Positions 45,481 to 56,956 are shown, counted from the first letter of the stretch. The stretch is 64,000 bases of DNA from Takakia lepidozioides (GCA_030704615.1 CM060731.1:83556756-83620755), one strand, 5' to 3'. Numbers and translations: made by a program. The notes: generated from the letters alone by a model not told the origin.

Positions 45481-47475
45481 GTCTAACATGACAACTCCAG
45501 GTGTAACCATGGCGCGCTCAATGGCTGGCCTAGCTGGCAGCTCCATCAACCTGGCAGCTAAAGCTTGCCATGGCGCCACCGTGGCAGTCTTGACCCTCAA
45601 ATCCGAGGATCCCTCCGGCACTACACCTCCCACTATCTCCGTAGAAGATGAATTAACCTCCCCACTCTCATAGAGTGTAGCTGCCAGCCTGAACACCTCA
45701 GCTGGTCTTACCCCCGACGTCGCAATCATGGTAGCCGAGAACAATGGAGCCTGACACACAGATGTGGCCGCTCCCAGCAGCACACTAGCTGTCGTAGCCT
45801 TGGCAATACTAGGTAGTGGTGTTACCCGTGTAGCTCTCCCCAATGGCGTAGTAACCTCCGCCTCGGTAACAGTCGGGCGAGAACTAGGTGCCATGGATGG
45901 CGTCGACACTGTCTCCGCCAATGTGAATGACTGAGGGAGCCTAGCCTGACAGCTTGCCTCTCCACGCTGTGGATCCAACTCCACCTCTGCACCTCGTGGC
46001 TCAGGAACTCGTGCTGCTCCTCGAGTCACGGCTGCAACAGACTCCACCTGCACTAGTGGTAGTGCTGCTCCGCACATGAATCCCATGCCTCCCATATCTC
46101 CTCCCTCAGGAGCAGGAGGTGGACCATCCGGCCTTGGAGCCGGTACCACCTGAGCTGTAGCCATGGCAGCGAGCCTCTGCTCTAGCTGCTGAAGCCGGTT
46201 GGCCATGCCTTGGTCAACACCCTGACCTCCGCGTCCTTGGCCATGTTGAGCTTGCCCTTGGCCTACACCCCGTGCCTGGCCACCTCGTCCTCTTTGGGCT
46301 GCTCCCCCTCGCCCCCGGCCACCATTGTTTCCTTGGAACTGGCCTGGGCACAACTCGGGATGCAAACCATAACACTGGGCCTCTCCATGCCCGTGCTTGC
46401 CACAATGCCCACACTGCAACTGTGCAGGCTGTGCATGTGCCAGCCCTTTGCCTCCCTCTGGAGAATCCTTCTTGACGTGGGGTCCTCCACATGTCCAACA
46501 CACCACACCCGCCCGTTGTTGGCCTGCAAATGAAGGGAGAGACCCCTGCATCTGAGGTCCTCTCTGCCCTTCCCTGAGCTTCACCTGAGCCCCCTTGTTG
46601 CCTTGAGCACGTTGAGGTAGTGGTTGGCTAGGAGCACCACTACCCCGTGGTGTCTCCTTAGCAAATCCCACCATGACCACTCGTTCCTCCACCATGTTGA
46701 GCTCTATCCGCTCTGCCAGCAAAAACACATTTGCTAAGGTGGGTTGGGCCGCGTGTAGGAGAGTTGCATCCCGCACCCTTCTCCTCAGCTCCTTGTCCAA
46801 TATCTCATACCAGAATTGGACTGCCTGAGCTTCCGTAACCCCTTGGGTTACATTTATCAAGCGCCTCATGCGAGTGAAAGCCTCCCTCAAGCTCTCAGTA
46901 GGCTTCCGTTGGAACTCTTGCAAGCTCCGCAATTTCTCTGTCCTCACCCCTTGGTAGTTCCCTCTCAACTCTTTGAAGAACTACACAACAGGGTTGAAGG
47001 CAGGCACGGGTACTGGTGCTGGTGCGGTAGTGGCTTGGGTGGACGTCGTAGCTATGGTACCACCAGTCCTACTAGTCCCACTGCTGCTTGCTGAAGCTGC
47101 CAGTGCAGCGGCAGGTGTAGCCACTGCCCTCGTGACTCTAGTGCCCCTAGTGATGGAGACATAGTCGGGTGACCAATACATCCTCCACTCCTCGATCTCA
47201 ACCTCATGCCCCCGCCTGAACTCATGGTAATCATCCATAGGCGGCCCCTCAAGGTGCTGAAACAGCCCCTTCCATGCCATGAAAGGCGTAAATAGTTGTG
47301 GATTGCGCATTTGCTGCAAATCACACCAACTATCAATTTCTTGGATAAAATCATCCAACTCGATGGTGCCCACCGCCCAGAGTACCTTTGTGGCCCCTTG
47401 GTAGCTCCATACATCTCCTCCATTGTGTCCCACAACAATGGCAAGGAAACAACTTGCACCGCCGGTATGAGTCAT
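45382..47475 (-). pseudogene. Ty3/gypsy gag with zinc knuckle
   Basis: From ATG at 47,475 the frame runs to a TAG at 46,981 and continues in the same frame (FFKELRGNYQGVRTEKLRSL) to 45,382, so one nonsense codon interrupts gag. The capsid-like region contains RKPTESLREAFTRMRRLINV and ERIELNMVEERVVMV. Nucleocapsid: a perfect CCHC knuckle CGHCGKHGHGEAQC (about 46,390) and a damaged one (CWTCGGPHVKKDSPEG). Gly/Arg-rich stretches (RGRGGAAQRGRGGQARG) would bind RNA. A Pro/Ala/Ser-rich linker leads into the protease. Confidence 0.75.
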
Positions 47476-48248
47476 CCTGATTCACAATCCGAATCAGAAC
47501 CTTCCGTAGAAGACACAGGAGGTGAAGGTGGCCTAAACCGCACACCTCGTCTCGTGTACCCACTAGTATCGCTAGTGCTCGAACCGGCACTATCCCCAGC
47601 AACTAGTGGCACCTCCGTGTTGACACTCAACCGGTCATGAACATGTCCCTAACCCCCTCTCCACAAGGTAACCGGATAGAGAACCTGTTGCGGCATATGG
47701 TTTGGAATACTAAGTTCCTAACATAGCCTACACTTGTACCTGCATCCACCGCAAGCACTCCTATGGTTGGCTGGTCATCACCTCCAACCTCACCACAAGA
47801 GAAACAATGATGGTCTGGCTGGTCATCACCCCAGCCTCATCATCGACAGCATGCTCTAGGACTGATCGGTGATCAAATCCGGACCAATCACCTATAAAAA
47901 CAAGCGCCCACACAAAACTAGCATGATGCACAGTCAAGCATGCAGGTATGGAGGGGATCCAAACACAAGAAATCAGAACGACAACTCCCCCACACCAAAA
48001 ACAACTCTACGGTGACACCCCAGCCCAAACCCGGACTGACTCTTGCATCCACCTACGGAAAGGTCTTGGCCTAATGAGAGGGTGGAAACTACGAGGAAGA
48101 GAAGCTAAAGCAATGCCTAACCCCAGCATGCCCTCATCCAAACACTCTTCCTCTCCTCTCTTCCCTCACTTGCATGACCATGGGAATATCATGAAGATGT
48201 TCCTCAAACCGCCCTCCACGAGCTTCAAAATTCGGCCTTCAAGACCAC
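47476..48248. other. Presumed 5' leader of the DNMT-gypsy element
   Basis: No gene. It lies between gag (minus strand) and the tandem repeats, hence in the element's untranslated leader in that orientation. Confidence 0.4.
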
Positions 48249-48900
48249 ATGTCAGTCCTTAGGCAGTCCACCAGTGCCTCCACGAGTCAGCACAGGCCGT
48301 CCACAGGTCAACACGGGCCACCACAGACCAGCACAGGCCCACACAGGTCACTGGTCACAGCCGTCACAGCCCCACACAGGCCACAGCCTGTCACAGCCTT
48401 ACACAGGTCACAGGGTCACAGGCCGCAGCCTGTCACAGCCCATCATAGCCCCAAAGGCCACATGTCACAGCCTATCACAGCCCCCACAGCCACAGGTCAC
48501 AGCCTGTCACAGCCCATCACAACCCCAAAGGCCATAGGCACAGCCTGTCACTGCCCTACAAAGGTCACAGGGTCACAGCCCCAAATGCCACAGCCTCTCA
48601 CAGCCCCTCACAGCCCCATAGGCCACAGGGCACAGCCCCTCATAGCCCCTCACAGCCCCACAGGCCACAGCTTGTCCCAGCCTGCCACAGCCTGTCACAG
48701 CCCTACACAGGTCACAGGGGTCACAGCCCCAAAGGCCACAGCCCGTCACAGCCCCACAGGGCACAGCCTGTCACAGCCCGCCACAGCCCATCACAGCCCA
48801 TCACAGCCTGTCACAGCTCGCCACAACTTGTCACAGCCCCTCACAGCCCATCACAGCGTATCTCAGCCCGTCACAGCCCCACAGGCCATTCATGACAGTT
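48249..48900. repeat. CACAGCC/TGTCACAGCC minisatellite
   Basis: A degenerate short-period array (about 9-10 bp, phrases cacagccTgtcacagccc and cacaggTcacag) with strong strand asymmetry: the plus strand is almost free of G outside CAG and GG pairs. It is open in one plus frame for 229 codons (repeated SQPVTA-type peptide), which I treat as a consequence of the period. It lies in the leader of the DNMT-gypsy element. Confidence 0.85.
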
Positions 48901-49229
48901 TAGCCATTTCTCCAAGGGGTTTAGCCATGCCAAGCTAGGGTTTGTGTCTCTTGGACTCTAGGCTTCTTTACACCGAGCTATGGCGGCTGTGAAGAAATCA
49001 GCAAGGTATTCTTGCTCTTTCGGCTCCCACACACCACCAATAGTAGCCCTAAGCCATGAGGAAGATGGTTGCCACAAACCAAGCCTTCTTTCTCACTTAG
49101 ACTCCCCAAACACGCCACTAAACTCAATGGCAAACAACCAAGCCTTGCTGGTTTCCAGCCCTTGTGAGCACTCATTCAAGCATTTTCCTTGGCCATAGCA
49201 TCTGTCTTAGAGCCTATTCCAGCCCCCTA

Positions 49230-49745
49230 CACCTGCCACTTCAAGAGCCATGCTCTATCTAGGCTTGAGGTTGAAACCCCGCCTCACATATGCCCTACAA
49301 GTGCTTTTCTTTCACCCAAGTGGGAACCAGCCCTAGCCCTTCCATTCTAGCTCTCTAAAGCTTGAAAACAAAAGCCCAATGGACTGAAGGCATGCTCCAC
49401 ACATGCCCCACTCTCACCACAAGAGAATCAGCCCCTTTGCTTCCTTTCTTGCACCCACCAACTTGAAAATACACGCTTCAGCGGGCTGGAAGCATGCTCC
49501 ACACATGCTCTACAGGGAAACCAGCCCCTTTCTTCTTTTCTTGCACTCCCAAACCTGAAAGTACAAGCCTTCAACAGGCTGAAAGCATGCTCCACACATG
49601 CATTGCTCTCACATAAGGGAAGTCAGCCCTTCCCTCTTCCTTGCTTGCCCTCCAACTTGAAGATGGAAGCTTCAATGAGCTGAATACATGCTCCACACAT
49701 GCAACCTCTTCACACAAGAGGTATCAGGCCCCTATCTTGGCTCCT
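49230..49745. repeat. Degenerate ~110-120-bp tandem repeat in the gypsy leader
   Basis: The phrase catgctccacacatgc recurs near 49,390, 49,491, 49,586 and 49,687 with surrounding blocks (caccaacttgaaaatac, cagcccctttcttc) that also recur. Four to five diverged units. Confidence 0.65.
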
Positions 49746-50222
49746 TGGCTCATTGATGTTCTCTAAGACAAGACTAAGCACTCCACAGCCTTTGCCAAGC
49801 TCCTGAAACCCTAAGGCTTACATTTCCAGCCATAAGACACTCCTCTTGTTGGGCAAGAGCTCTTTTTTCAAGCTCTGAAACCCTAGGTGCACATTCCATT
49901 GTCTTGCCGCACCTCTTAGCTCCTGTTCCAGCCCTGCTCTTGCCATGACAAGAGCCCTCTCAATGCTGAAGCTCGAGATTGAAACCCAATCTCAACATAC
50001 TCCACAAAGTGTACTGCAACATGGTGCTTTCATCTCTGAAGCTGAAGATCGAATGCCAAGGTCTACCACCTCGTAACCCACATCGCCTCCGCTTCTACCA
50101 ACTAAGAGCTCCACGGTGCTCCTTGCATAACAACCTAGTTTCTCTCATTCTCAAGCAAAAACCACAAGTGCTACAACTAACTCGTATCTGGCACTCACAG
50201 ATACGAGCTGATCTTTCTCGAG

Positions 50223-50551
50223 TGATAAAGAAGAAGAATACAAGCACAAGCTCATGCGAACTCACAAAGCTGAAGCATAAACTCATGCATATATAAACTC
50301 ATCACTCAAATACAAGTCAAGCCAAGTGCACCCCACGCCATGGGAAATCCACACTACGGCGCCATAGCTAGGCGCGGTGAGGCTCAACTCGAGAAAGATG
50401 AGCCCACCGCGATCTGCCGTGAAGATAACAACGTCAGGTGCCCAAACATGTATTGGCCCCTGGATTGACACTTGGGTCAATCCCAAATATCAATATATAA
50501 AAGCTAGCTATTTCCTAGCTAACTTCACACTAGTGGTAAAATAACTTGACA
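50223..50551 (-). repeat. E module: LTR-like 329-bp repeat, copy 2, inside hAT gene
   Basis: Near-identical to 10,457-10,784. On the minus strand it begins TGTCAAGTTATTTTACC directly after the hAT coding sequence ...GATGGAAAG, and ends CTTCTTTATCA before leader-like sequence that leads to gag at 47.5 kb. It has a TATA-like TTTTATATATTG. Position and orientation fit the 5' LTR (or part of it) of the DNMT-gypsy element. No standard tRNA-Met primer site is seen directly after it. Confidence 0.65.
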
Positions 50552-50826
50552 CTTTCCATCAAACTCCCACAAGACGATTAGCACCGGCTCTATCATATAA
50601 ACAAAGTTTTCACATTTCTTCCAGAAATCATCGTTGCGAATGGTGTTCCGAACCTTTCGACTTTTGCCCAATGACTCGGCTTTTCTCGAGTCCGGCAACG
50701 TCCGTGTGTATGCCTCCCATTGAGGATCGATGATGGTGTGCTCGAGACTGCTCTTCACCGTCACCAACCGATCCACCATCAAGAAGTTAATGGCATTTCC
50801 TATCCATGTTGATATATTTTAAACTC
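50552..50826 (-). pseudogene. hAT-family transposase, middle part (other half of the interrupted gene)
   Basis: On the minus strand the frame reads ISTWIGNAINFLMVDRL, then EHTIIDPQWEAY, TIRNDDFWKKCENFVYM and EPVLIVLWEFDGK, where it stops at the LTR-like module. This block precedes the hAT C-terminal region; the piece at 10,284-8,922 begins with the residues expected next (QPVMGK). Upstream of 50,826 the homology is lost in AT-rich sequence. Confidence 0.65.
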
Positions 50827-51043
50827 CAGGCATTCCTGTAAGCGTACCACATCATAATTTATATCCTCATTCAGATTTGCATGGGTATTTTGAGTGGAGG
50901 GTTGACTAAGACTAGAAAACGGACTATTCGAACTACCTAATGTCCAACCTTCCAACATTTGGATGTATCTATCATTTTCCCCCATAATCCAAGCTTTATT
51001 AAGCCATACACAACAACATCCCTGACCACAAGAATTTAGTAGG

Positions 51044-51050
<7 letters not shown>

Positions 51051-51090
<40 letters not shown>
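51051..51090. repeat. (CT)20 microsatellite
   Basis: Forty bases of pure CT. Confidence 0.95.
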
Positions 51091-51092
<2 letters not shown>

Positions 51093-51334
51093 GGTCCTCA
51101 CATGAAGTTTCTTCTCTCAAAATCTTCTCTCACCCCCGTACCCCGCTCTCCCCACCTCTCCCCCCTCAAAAGAATCACATTTAGCAAAACGACAACCTAC
51201 CCTCAGAAATGTTGAAAATATCTAGAAGACTAAAAAGACTACCGTTGAACTCCACTAGAATGTGAATGGACACCATCATAGGAAGTGGAAGTGAATGGAC
51301 ACCATCGTAGGAAGTGGAAGTGACTAAATAGATC

Positions 51335-51895
51335 ATGGAGATCTATTCATCCATACATCAGTTCATCCATCCCAATCTCCACTGGTCGTTCGAGGTTCTA
51401 GTTATTCTCAATATTGTCCACTCTTACATCTTTTCAGGAAGATTCATTTACATTTTGAATATTTTCATTATATTGGTTTCCTTCTATCTTCTGGAAGTAA
51501 TTGTCGCTTTCATCACTGCTCCCAGATTCGTCGATACAACAGAAACCTCTAATGGCCAGTCGAGGTTACTAAACATGTCATCTCTTGAGATTGGTCAAAG
51601 AGTTTTCCTTTCGATCCCGGGATCGAACATTATTGTTGCCACTACAGAATGTCTAATTATTGTTGGACGTGGTACCTATCATGGACGTCAGTTGACTGAG
51701 TCCACAATATCTATTATCATTGTCTCTTGTAATGGCACACATTCATCGATTCCATTGCCATATTCCCTTATGGCCGATGCGGACATCTTGGGAGATTCAA
51801 TTGGGACACCTATTGTCTGGTATATTGATCGAATTCAATACACAATGCAAAATGGAGGTGAGCTCAGAGGGCGAGATCTACACCATGGAGAATAA
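51335..51895 (+). CDS. Hypothetical protein, possibly a plant transposon-associated domain fragment
   Basis: A 186-codon frame. Its first ~65 residues are hydrophobic (FIYILNIFIILVSFYLLEVI), the rest reads IGQRVFLSIPGSNIIVATT, GRGTYHGRQLTE and ILGDSIGTPIVWYIDRIQY. The second half resembles, by pattern only, the small domain seen after plant CACTA-type transposases in which a GT-x-V-x-W motif recurs. I see no promoter or neighbour that supports expression; it may be a transposon remnant or a chance frame. Confidence 0.25.
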   Translation: MEIYSSIHQFIHPNLHWSFEVLVILNIVHSYIFSGRFIYILNIFIILVSFYLLEVIVAFITAPRFVDTTETSNGQSRLLNMSSLEIGQRVFLSIPGSNIIVATTECLIIVGRGTYHGRQLTESTISIIIVSCNGTHSSIPLPYSLMADADILGDSIGTPIVWYIDRIQYTMQNGGELRGRDLHHGE

Positions 51896-52324
51896 AAAAG
51901 AATCGTGTGAAGATGACTCTGAAGGAAACAAGGACTCCGGAAATTCCACGTTCTTGAAGGAGCCCAAACCAAAAACCTAATGCGTCTGCTACTTGGAAAT
52001 AATAAAAATGTGAAGAATTCAAGCTTGCATCACTAATGAGGTCATACTATGTGAGAAGTTGGGGAAGGATCATGTTAGGGTGCTGGTTACCATGATCTTG
52101 ATCGGAGGATTGAGCACTCTGATGTCTCTCGTCAAGTGGCCATTGACACGCACACGTCTAGTAGAAAGTGGAAGGATTCTATCAGATGAGCTGGAAACCT
52201 ACTTCAACTCAATGACAGATAGAGAATTTGATAATAATGAGAAAGATGTGAAGAAAGCTGCATACTGTCATTTCAACAGACCGAAGAAAGATCCAAAGAT
52301 TGATGACTCCAAAACATATCTATC

Positions 52325-52690
52325 TCTAGGCGTCACTGACTGTGGCCAACCATTCTAGGGGTTTATGGTCGGTTCTTACCGTGAATGGTGTACCATGTAG
52401 AGATATTGTCGGAAGTGCAGGATGCCCCACACCAGTGTGTAGCACTCGCCCTCCATGGGGTGATATCTTTTCTGAACATCTGTCAATGCATTGCTATGAC
52501 GTGTTCTTTACGATGATCCTTTTGTGATAGTATTGCCCCTACCCCTTTGGTGCTCCAATCCACATCAAGTATAAAGGGTTTAGTGAAATCGGGCCTTACT
52601 AGAATAGGTGCGTTCTGCAGCTTGAGGATTAATGCCTCAAAGGCATTCTGTGCTTCTGCGTTCCATTGGAATGTTGGCTCAATATATCAA
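52325..52690 (-). pseudogene. Ty3/gypsy RNase H fragment
   Basis: Minus-strand reading: PTFQWNAEAQNAFEALILKL, RPDFTKPFILDVDWSTKGVG, AILSQKDHRKEHVIA, then after a frameshift FTVRTDHKPLEWLATVSDA. These are the start and middle of a gypsy RNase H domain (FILDVD with the first catalytic Asp; TDHKPL). No RT or integrase remains next to it. The GTCGG-type palindromes of the adjacent MULE-like element begin right at its upstream end (52,698), suggesting that insertion cut it. Confidence 0.7.
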
Positions 52691-52697
52691 TCCCATA

Positions 52698-53000
52698 TAG
52701 TCGTTGCAGACTATACGGTACTTGTACCCTGTGGGTGCAAATATTATGCAGTAAAAGGAGCATGTACGGATGACGGGTGCAATTGTCGTTGCAGACTATA
52801 TGGTTTAACTTCATATCATGTCAGTTCTGCATATTCGGTAATGTATAAAAGCGTTGAGTGGAAACCGTTCAACTTAAACTTATGACGTGCTCATGTGAGC
52901 GGAGGATCATGCGAGTAACGCACTTGGTAGAAATATAGCCTAACGAATGCAACACGTTCCAGAGATGTAATGCTCTGGTCGGTGCCGACTACGACACTAG
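52698..53000. repeat. Left subterminal palindromes of a MULE-like element (AGTCG...CGACT type)
   Basis: TAGTCGTTGCAGACTA at 52,698-52,713, GTCGTTGCAGACTA near 52,783, and GGTCGGTGCCGACTAC at 52,978. Related to the array at 55,596-56,201 on the other side of the transposase pseudogene. Confidence 0.55.
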
Positions 53001-53094
53001 GTTCACTCACGTGAGCGGCATCACAGAAGTGCATATAGAGTGTTTGGAGAAACCGAAGACTTACATTGCGAACATATGCTCCCAATTGGTAGTA

Positions 53095-55370
53095 TCAATA
53101 TGTCCACCACGTCAGCCAGCTTTCCAGCGCATGAACGTCATCGTCTCGCACAGCACCGGAGGAGGACCACCAAGCACGGATCGCCACAAACGAAACCTCT
53201 GCTTCCGCCTCAGAATTTGCTGCTCTCCATTTCGTACACAGCTGTATATGTGCTTTTTGAAGGTCCTGCAATATATACTTTTTCGTCCATTTGTCCAAGC
53301 TCTGGCCCCAATGGAAGCCACATGTCCTTTCTCGATTGGGCATAGGTTCCCCTCCGCCATACACCATACGCACAGCAGCCCAGTTGGCATTTGCATTGTT
53401 GGCCATGAATCCTCGGAAATGTGGTTGGCCCTTCCCTGCTCTTTGCATTTGATCGTTGATGCACTCCCACATAATCACTTGTGATGCGTATCCCCCGATT
53501 TCATTTCACAAATTGTGATTGTCATAATCTTCCGGTAATTCGAATGGTACATGTGACAGGCCATTGTGCTCCAACCGTGTATTTGTTTGACGTTGTCGAA
53601 CATAATCCAACTCGACCCCAACTCACCACCGACCCGCATCATGTCCACCAAATGGACTCCATAGCCTTTACCAACAGTTGACATCTTGAAGACAAAGCAT
53701 CTCTCGTCCACATTCCCTTGACCTGGAAAACGGCTCCCCTGGATATAGTCGTACCCGCTCTAACTTTTCATTGTCATTAACGCTTCCACATCACTCCCAA
53801 CCCCATTGCCGCTTTTGTCTTCTGTGTCTCGTAACGAACACCACATCTGCTCACTGCACCCACTTCTTCCATGAGCTCCTCGAATTGCTCATCAGATAGC
53901 TTCCAACTCTCCGTTGCACCAGGAGATGACGATAGATTCAGCAACAGATAGCTGAACTGATTTGGGCTTGGCTGAGGGTGACCTTTGGATCTCTTCTGCA
54001 ATGGCACTTTTTGCCTTTGCTGCTGCTTCCCGACACAGCCCTGGTGCAGAGGGGTGTGAGTGGTTCCCAACATGGACGGCTGCCCTTGTCATTGTTGGTG
54101 GACCAAGGACGTAAAACATTTTCGTGGGGCAAATGTGCATGCACGTGGGTGCATGATTGCACACTGCGCATACAAAGGTGTTTGGCTCTGTGGCTTGAAC
54201 TGTACCTCGGAGTGCCCCAACCAGTGCATCTCATTGTGTGCTCCCTCCCTGACAAAGAATGGGCGCGTTCCCCGGACGCACCTCAACGCTCCAACACAGT
54301 AAACATATCTGCTATGTGAAAGTTGGTTAGTACTCGACTACGATCGTGGCACTACGTGGACAAACAATGTAAGTCTACACCGACTACAAAAAGTCGTATG
54401 ACAATGTCTACTACTGGAAATGGAAACATCACCTCACAACACCACCTTTTGAACCAATGAGCGGGAGCTTTATGTTGGTTGTTTTTGTGACCGTCCATGG
54501 ATTCCCGTCGTACTTGCGGTCCATGCTCTCAAGCTGCCCAGCTGGAGATGTGTTCGATGTGGGCGGCAGCTCATACAAACATCACCGTCGACGATCCTTG
54601 GCAAACATTTCACCTTCCTCGCTTCAAAGTTTTCAAAATTTATCCTTCCAAGCTGCGATTTGGAGTCTAGGTGCAGAAGCTTCAGCACATCCAGTATAGA
54701 TTGAGCGGGCTGTGCGAATTTAGCGTTGTTGCCCATAAACTCCCCTCGGCGCAATTTCTGTGGAGGTGAAGCAGATTTTCCCGGAGTGTTCTCCCGCCTT
54801 CCACTACTGGATCTAATAACTACACATTCATCGTTGTTGCCACTAGAAAGCTCAATGCTCTCAGTTTTCACCACATTAGCACCACAGACGGAAGCCAGAG
54901 TAGGATGCTTATGAGTGGTCGATAGCCTGTCTGTCGTAGCTCGGACACCAAATACTTTGTATACGACCTCACATGTAAATGGCAGAACCCATGACTTGTT
55001 CCCGGCGTCTCGAACTGGATCCAAGATGCGGGTTTCGGTGACGCCCCCTTCACTGACGTCCACCTCCTCAACAACAAGAGAGAGAGAGGGTCCAGATTAA
55101 ACCTTCCAAGTATTACTTTGTCAAGCAGGAACACCTGGTCTCCCTGTGCCTTCACCTTCACAAGATCGGAGGACGGTGGACATTGCAGCCTCACGAACCA
55201 TTCCATGTTCGGCTGCTTCAAGCCTGTGTCGTTGTCTGGGACTCCGACGTACAAAGTGGAGTACTTTGCCGAATGTACCCAGCGTATGAGCACTGGGGCA
55301 GACGAGGAGCACATGAGCTGCATGCAACGCAGTTTACGATTTACTAACGAACTATACGTCAACAACGGTA
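53095..55370 (-). pseudogene. MULE-like transposase (copy 4), frameshifted and lacking SWIM
   Basis: Minus-strand order: N-terminal segment with MEWFVRLQCPPSSDLVKV and FLLDKVILGRFNLDP (55.05-55.32 kb); SWVLPFTCEVVYKVFG and a region ending in a frame change near 54,470 (MDRKYDGNPWTVTKTTN in the alternative frame); Cys-rich part (about 54.1-54.3 kb); catalytic blocks FVFKMSTVGKGYGVHLVDMM, SWIMFDNVKQIHGW, FMANNANANWAAVRMVYGG and CGFHWGQSLDKW (53.2-53.7 kb). It breaks off after ALESWLTWWTY at 53,095, the position where copies 2 and 3 have their intron, and no C-terminal SWIM part follows. Several frameshifts. A distinct family from copies 1-3. Confidence 0.7.
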
Positions 55371-55589
55371 AGAAATAAATGCAAAAGAAATATTTAATGG
55401 ATGTTAGGTCGGATGAAAACCGTCTGCATAACAACAGGCGGCGGCACGTTAAGCTGGCAACGGCCATTTTGAAACAACCATTAACCTCCTCTTCATCTGA
55501 ATTTGTTCTACGCGACAGGGGGATGTCGTTGCCGACCACGCCTATTTGAAAGGCATAAACATTGTGAAATAGCTAGTGGGATAGGTTTT

Positions 55590-56205
55590 CTTCCGTAGTC
55601 GGTACCGACTTCATACAGTTGAAATAAATTCCGGCGACGGATCAGGCAGATTTGCATAGAATTGGAAGACGAATCGGAGTAGTCGTTGGCGACTATACCA
55701 GTTATTGTTGAAGTCGGCCAACAGATCTGCCAAGGTCATTGGAGATGTTCATTTCATGTGGCTTTTTTGGCAAATTGGCTTGCGAACGGAATAGTTGGCA
55801 ACGACTATTGTTTAAATCGGCAAGCGCTTTCCATTAATGCACTGTAGTCGCTGCCGACTTCCTTACGAACGCACAAATTTTCCTTCCAATTGATTTTTTG
55901 GCTTAAATGTGCTTGTAGTCAGGACCGACCTTCAATTTTCCTTCAATGTGCACATTCGATTTGAAATATTGGAAGATATTGGGATGAAATTAAAAGCATT
56001 TCCCGCATTATGAGGGTGTAGTCGGCGCCGACTACGGAAATTGGCGCATGTTGTGGCGGATTGCGCCGCATGGAGGCAGTCAATGAAATCCAAGTCGGCA
56101 CCGACCTTATGGAATTATTGAAATTCGTAGAAATTTACAGAGTTATAGACAGTGAACACATCCTCTTCAAAGGCATTATAGTGTATGGTCGGCGCCGACC
56201 AATTC
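55590..56205. repeat. Right subterminal array of GTCGGCGCCGAC-like palindromes
   Basis: Palindromes or half-palindromes at about 55,594 (AGTCGGTACCGACT), 55,679 (AGTCGTTGGCGACTA), 55,790 (TAGTTGGCAACGACTA), 55,853 (AGTCGCTGCCGACT), 55,916 (AGTCAGGACCGACC), 56,018 (GTAGTCGGCGCCGACTAC), 56,091 (AAGTCGGCACCGACCTT) and 56,187 (GGTCGGCGCCGACC). Spacing is roughly 65-110 bp with unrelated AT-rich sequence between. Confidence 0.75.
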
Positions 56206-56956
56206 TTGCGGAGGGCATTTCCCGACTGTGTGGTTGCCAATCGATCATTCACATCCGGAATATACGCTCTTTGACTCATAATTTCTGCTCCTCCAAAAAC
56301 TTCCACGACCCTGCAAAGGATATTAAGATTCGGGGATATGAAGTTCGGATATGGAGTTCGGATATTAGAAGTTGATTATACCATTTAGGATGACGTTCTG
56401 CAAACCCGGACCCCCATTGCACCCAGACGAGATTCGCGGATATTGACATTGACAGCGTTCGAGTCAACATAAATTTTACCATTCATTCCTCTTATATTTC
56501 TCATCCTAAACTATTTGGATGGAGTCCAGGCTACGTGTCGGAAATGACTGAGTCGTCTAGCGGCGCGGCAGGAGGCTATTTCTCAATTTTGGGGATGTGC
56601 TAGCCATCTCATATTCCTCACGTAGGTTTGGATGGAGTTCATTTGACGCACATTTAACACCCACATCGGATGACAACGGATGGCGTGCTTCCATGGATGG
56701 GGGATTTGATTTTTCATCCGTTATTGCTATTTGAATTTTGGCGCGGGCCACGTGGCACATAGTCCGGTTACGGCGTGCAGCCGGCTGCGTGGCATCGCGC
56801 ACTACCTCAATTTCGTAGGCATACGTTACAGCCGGGGTAGGACGGGTTCTCATCCCTTTCCGGGTTCGGCAGTGCATACGATCAAGCGGATTCTCCTCTG
56901 CAGTGCCCGACTCTTCGGCTTCCCTTTCTATTTTCGAGCAGTGGAACGTCGTCGTC
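56206..56956. other. No recognised gene
   Basis: A short repeat gttcggatatggagttcggatatt is at about 56,343-56,367, near the likely right end of the MULE-like element. The rest shows no domain; GC content rises towards 56,950, as before a gene start. Confidence 0.35.

Noticed and set aside
48249-48938. 229-codon frame with repeated SQPVTA peptides
   Set aside because: Produced by the CACAGCC minisatellite; no start context, no flanking gene structure.
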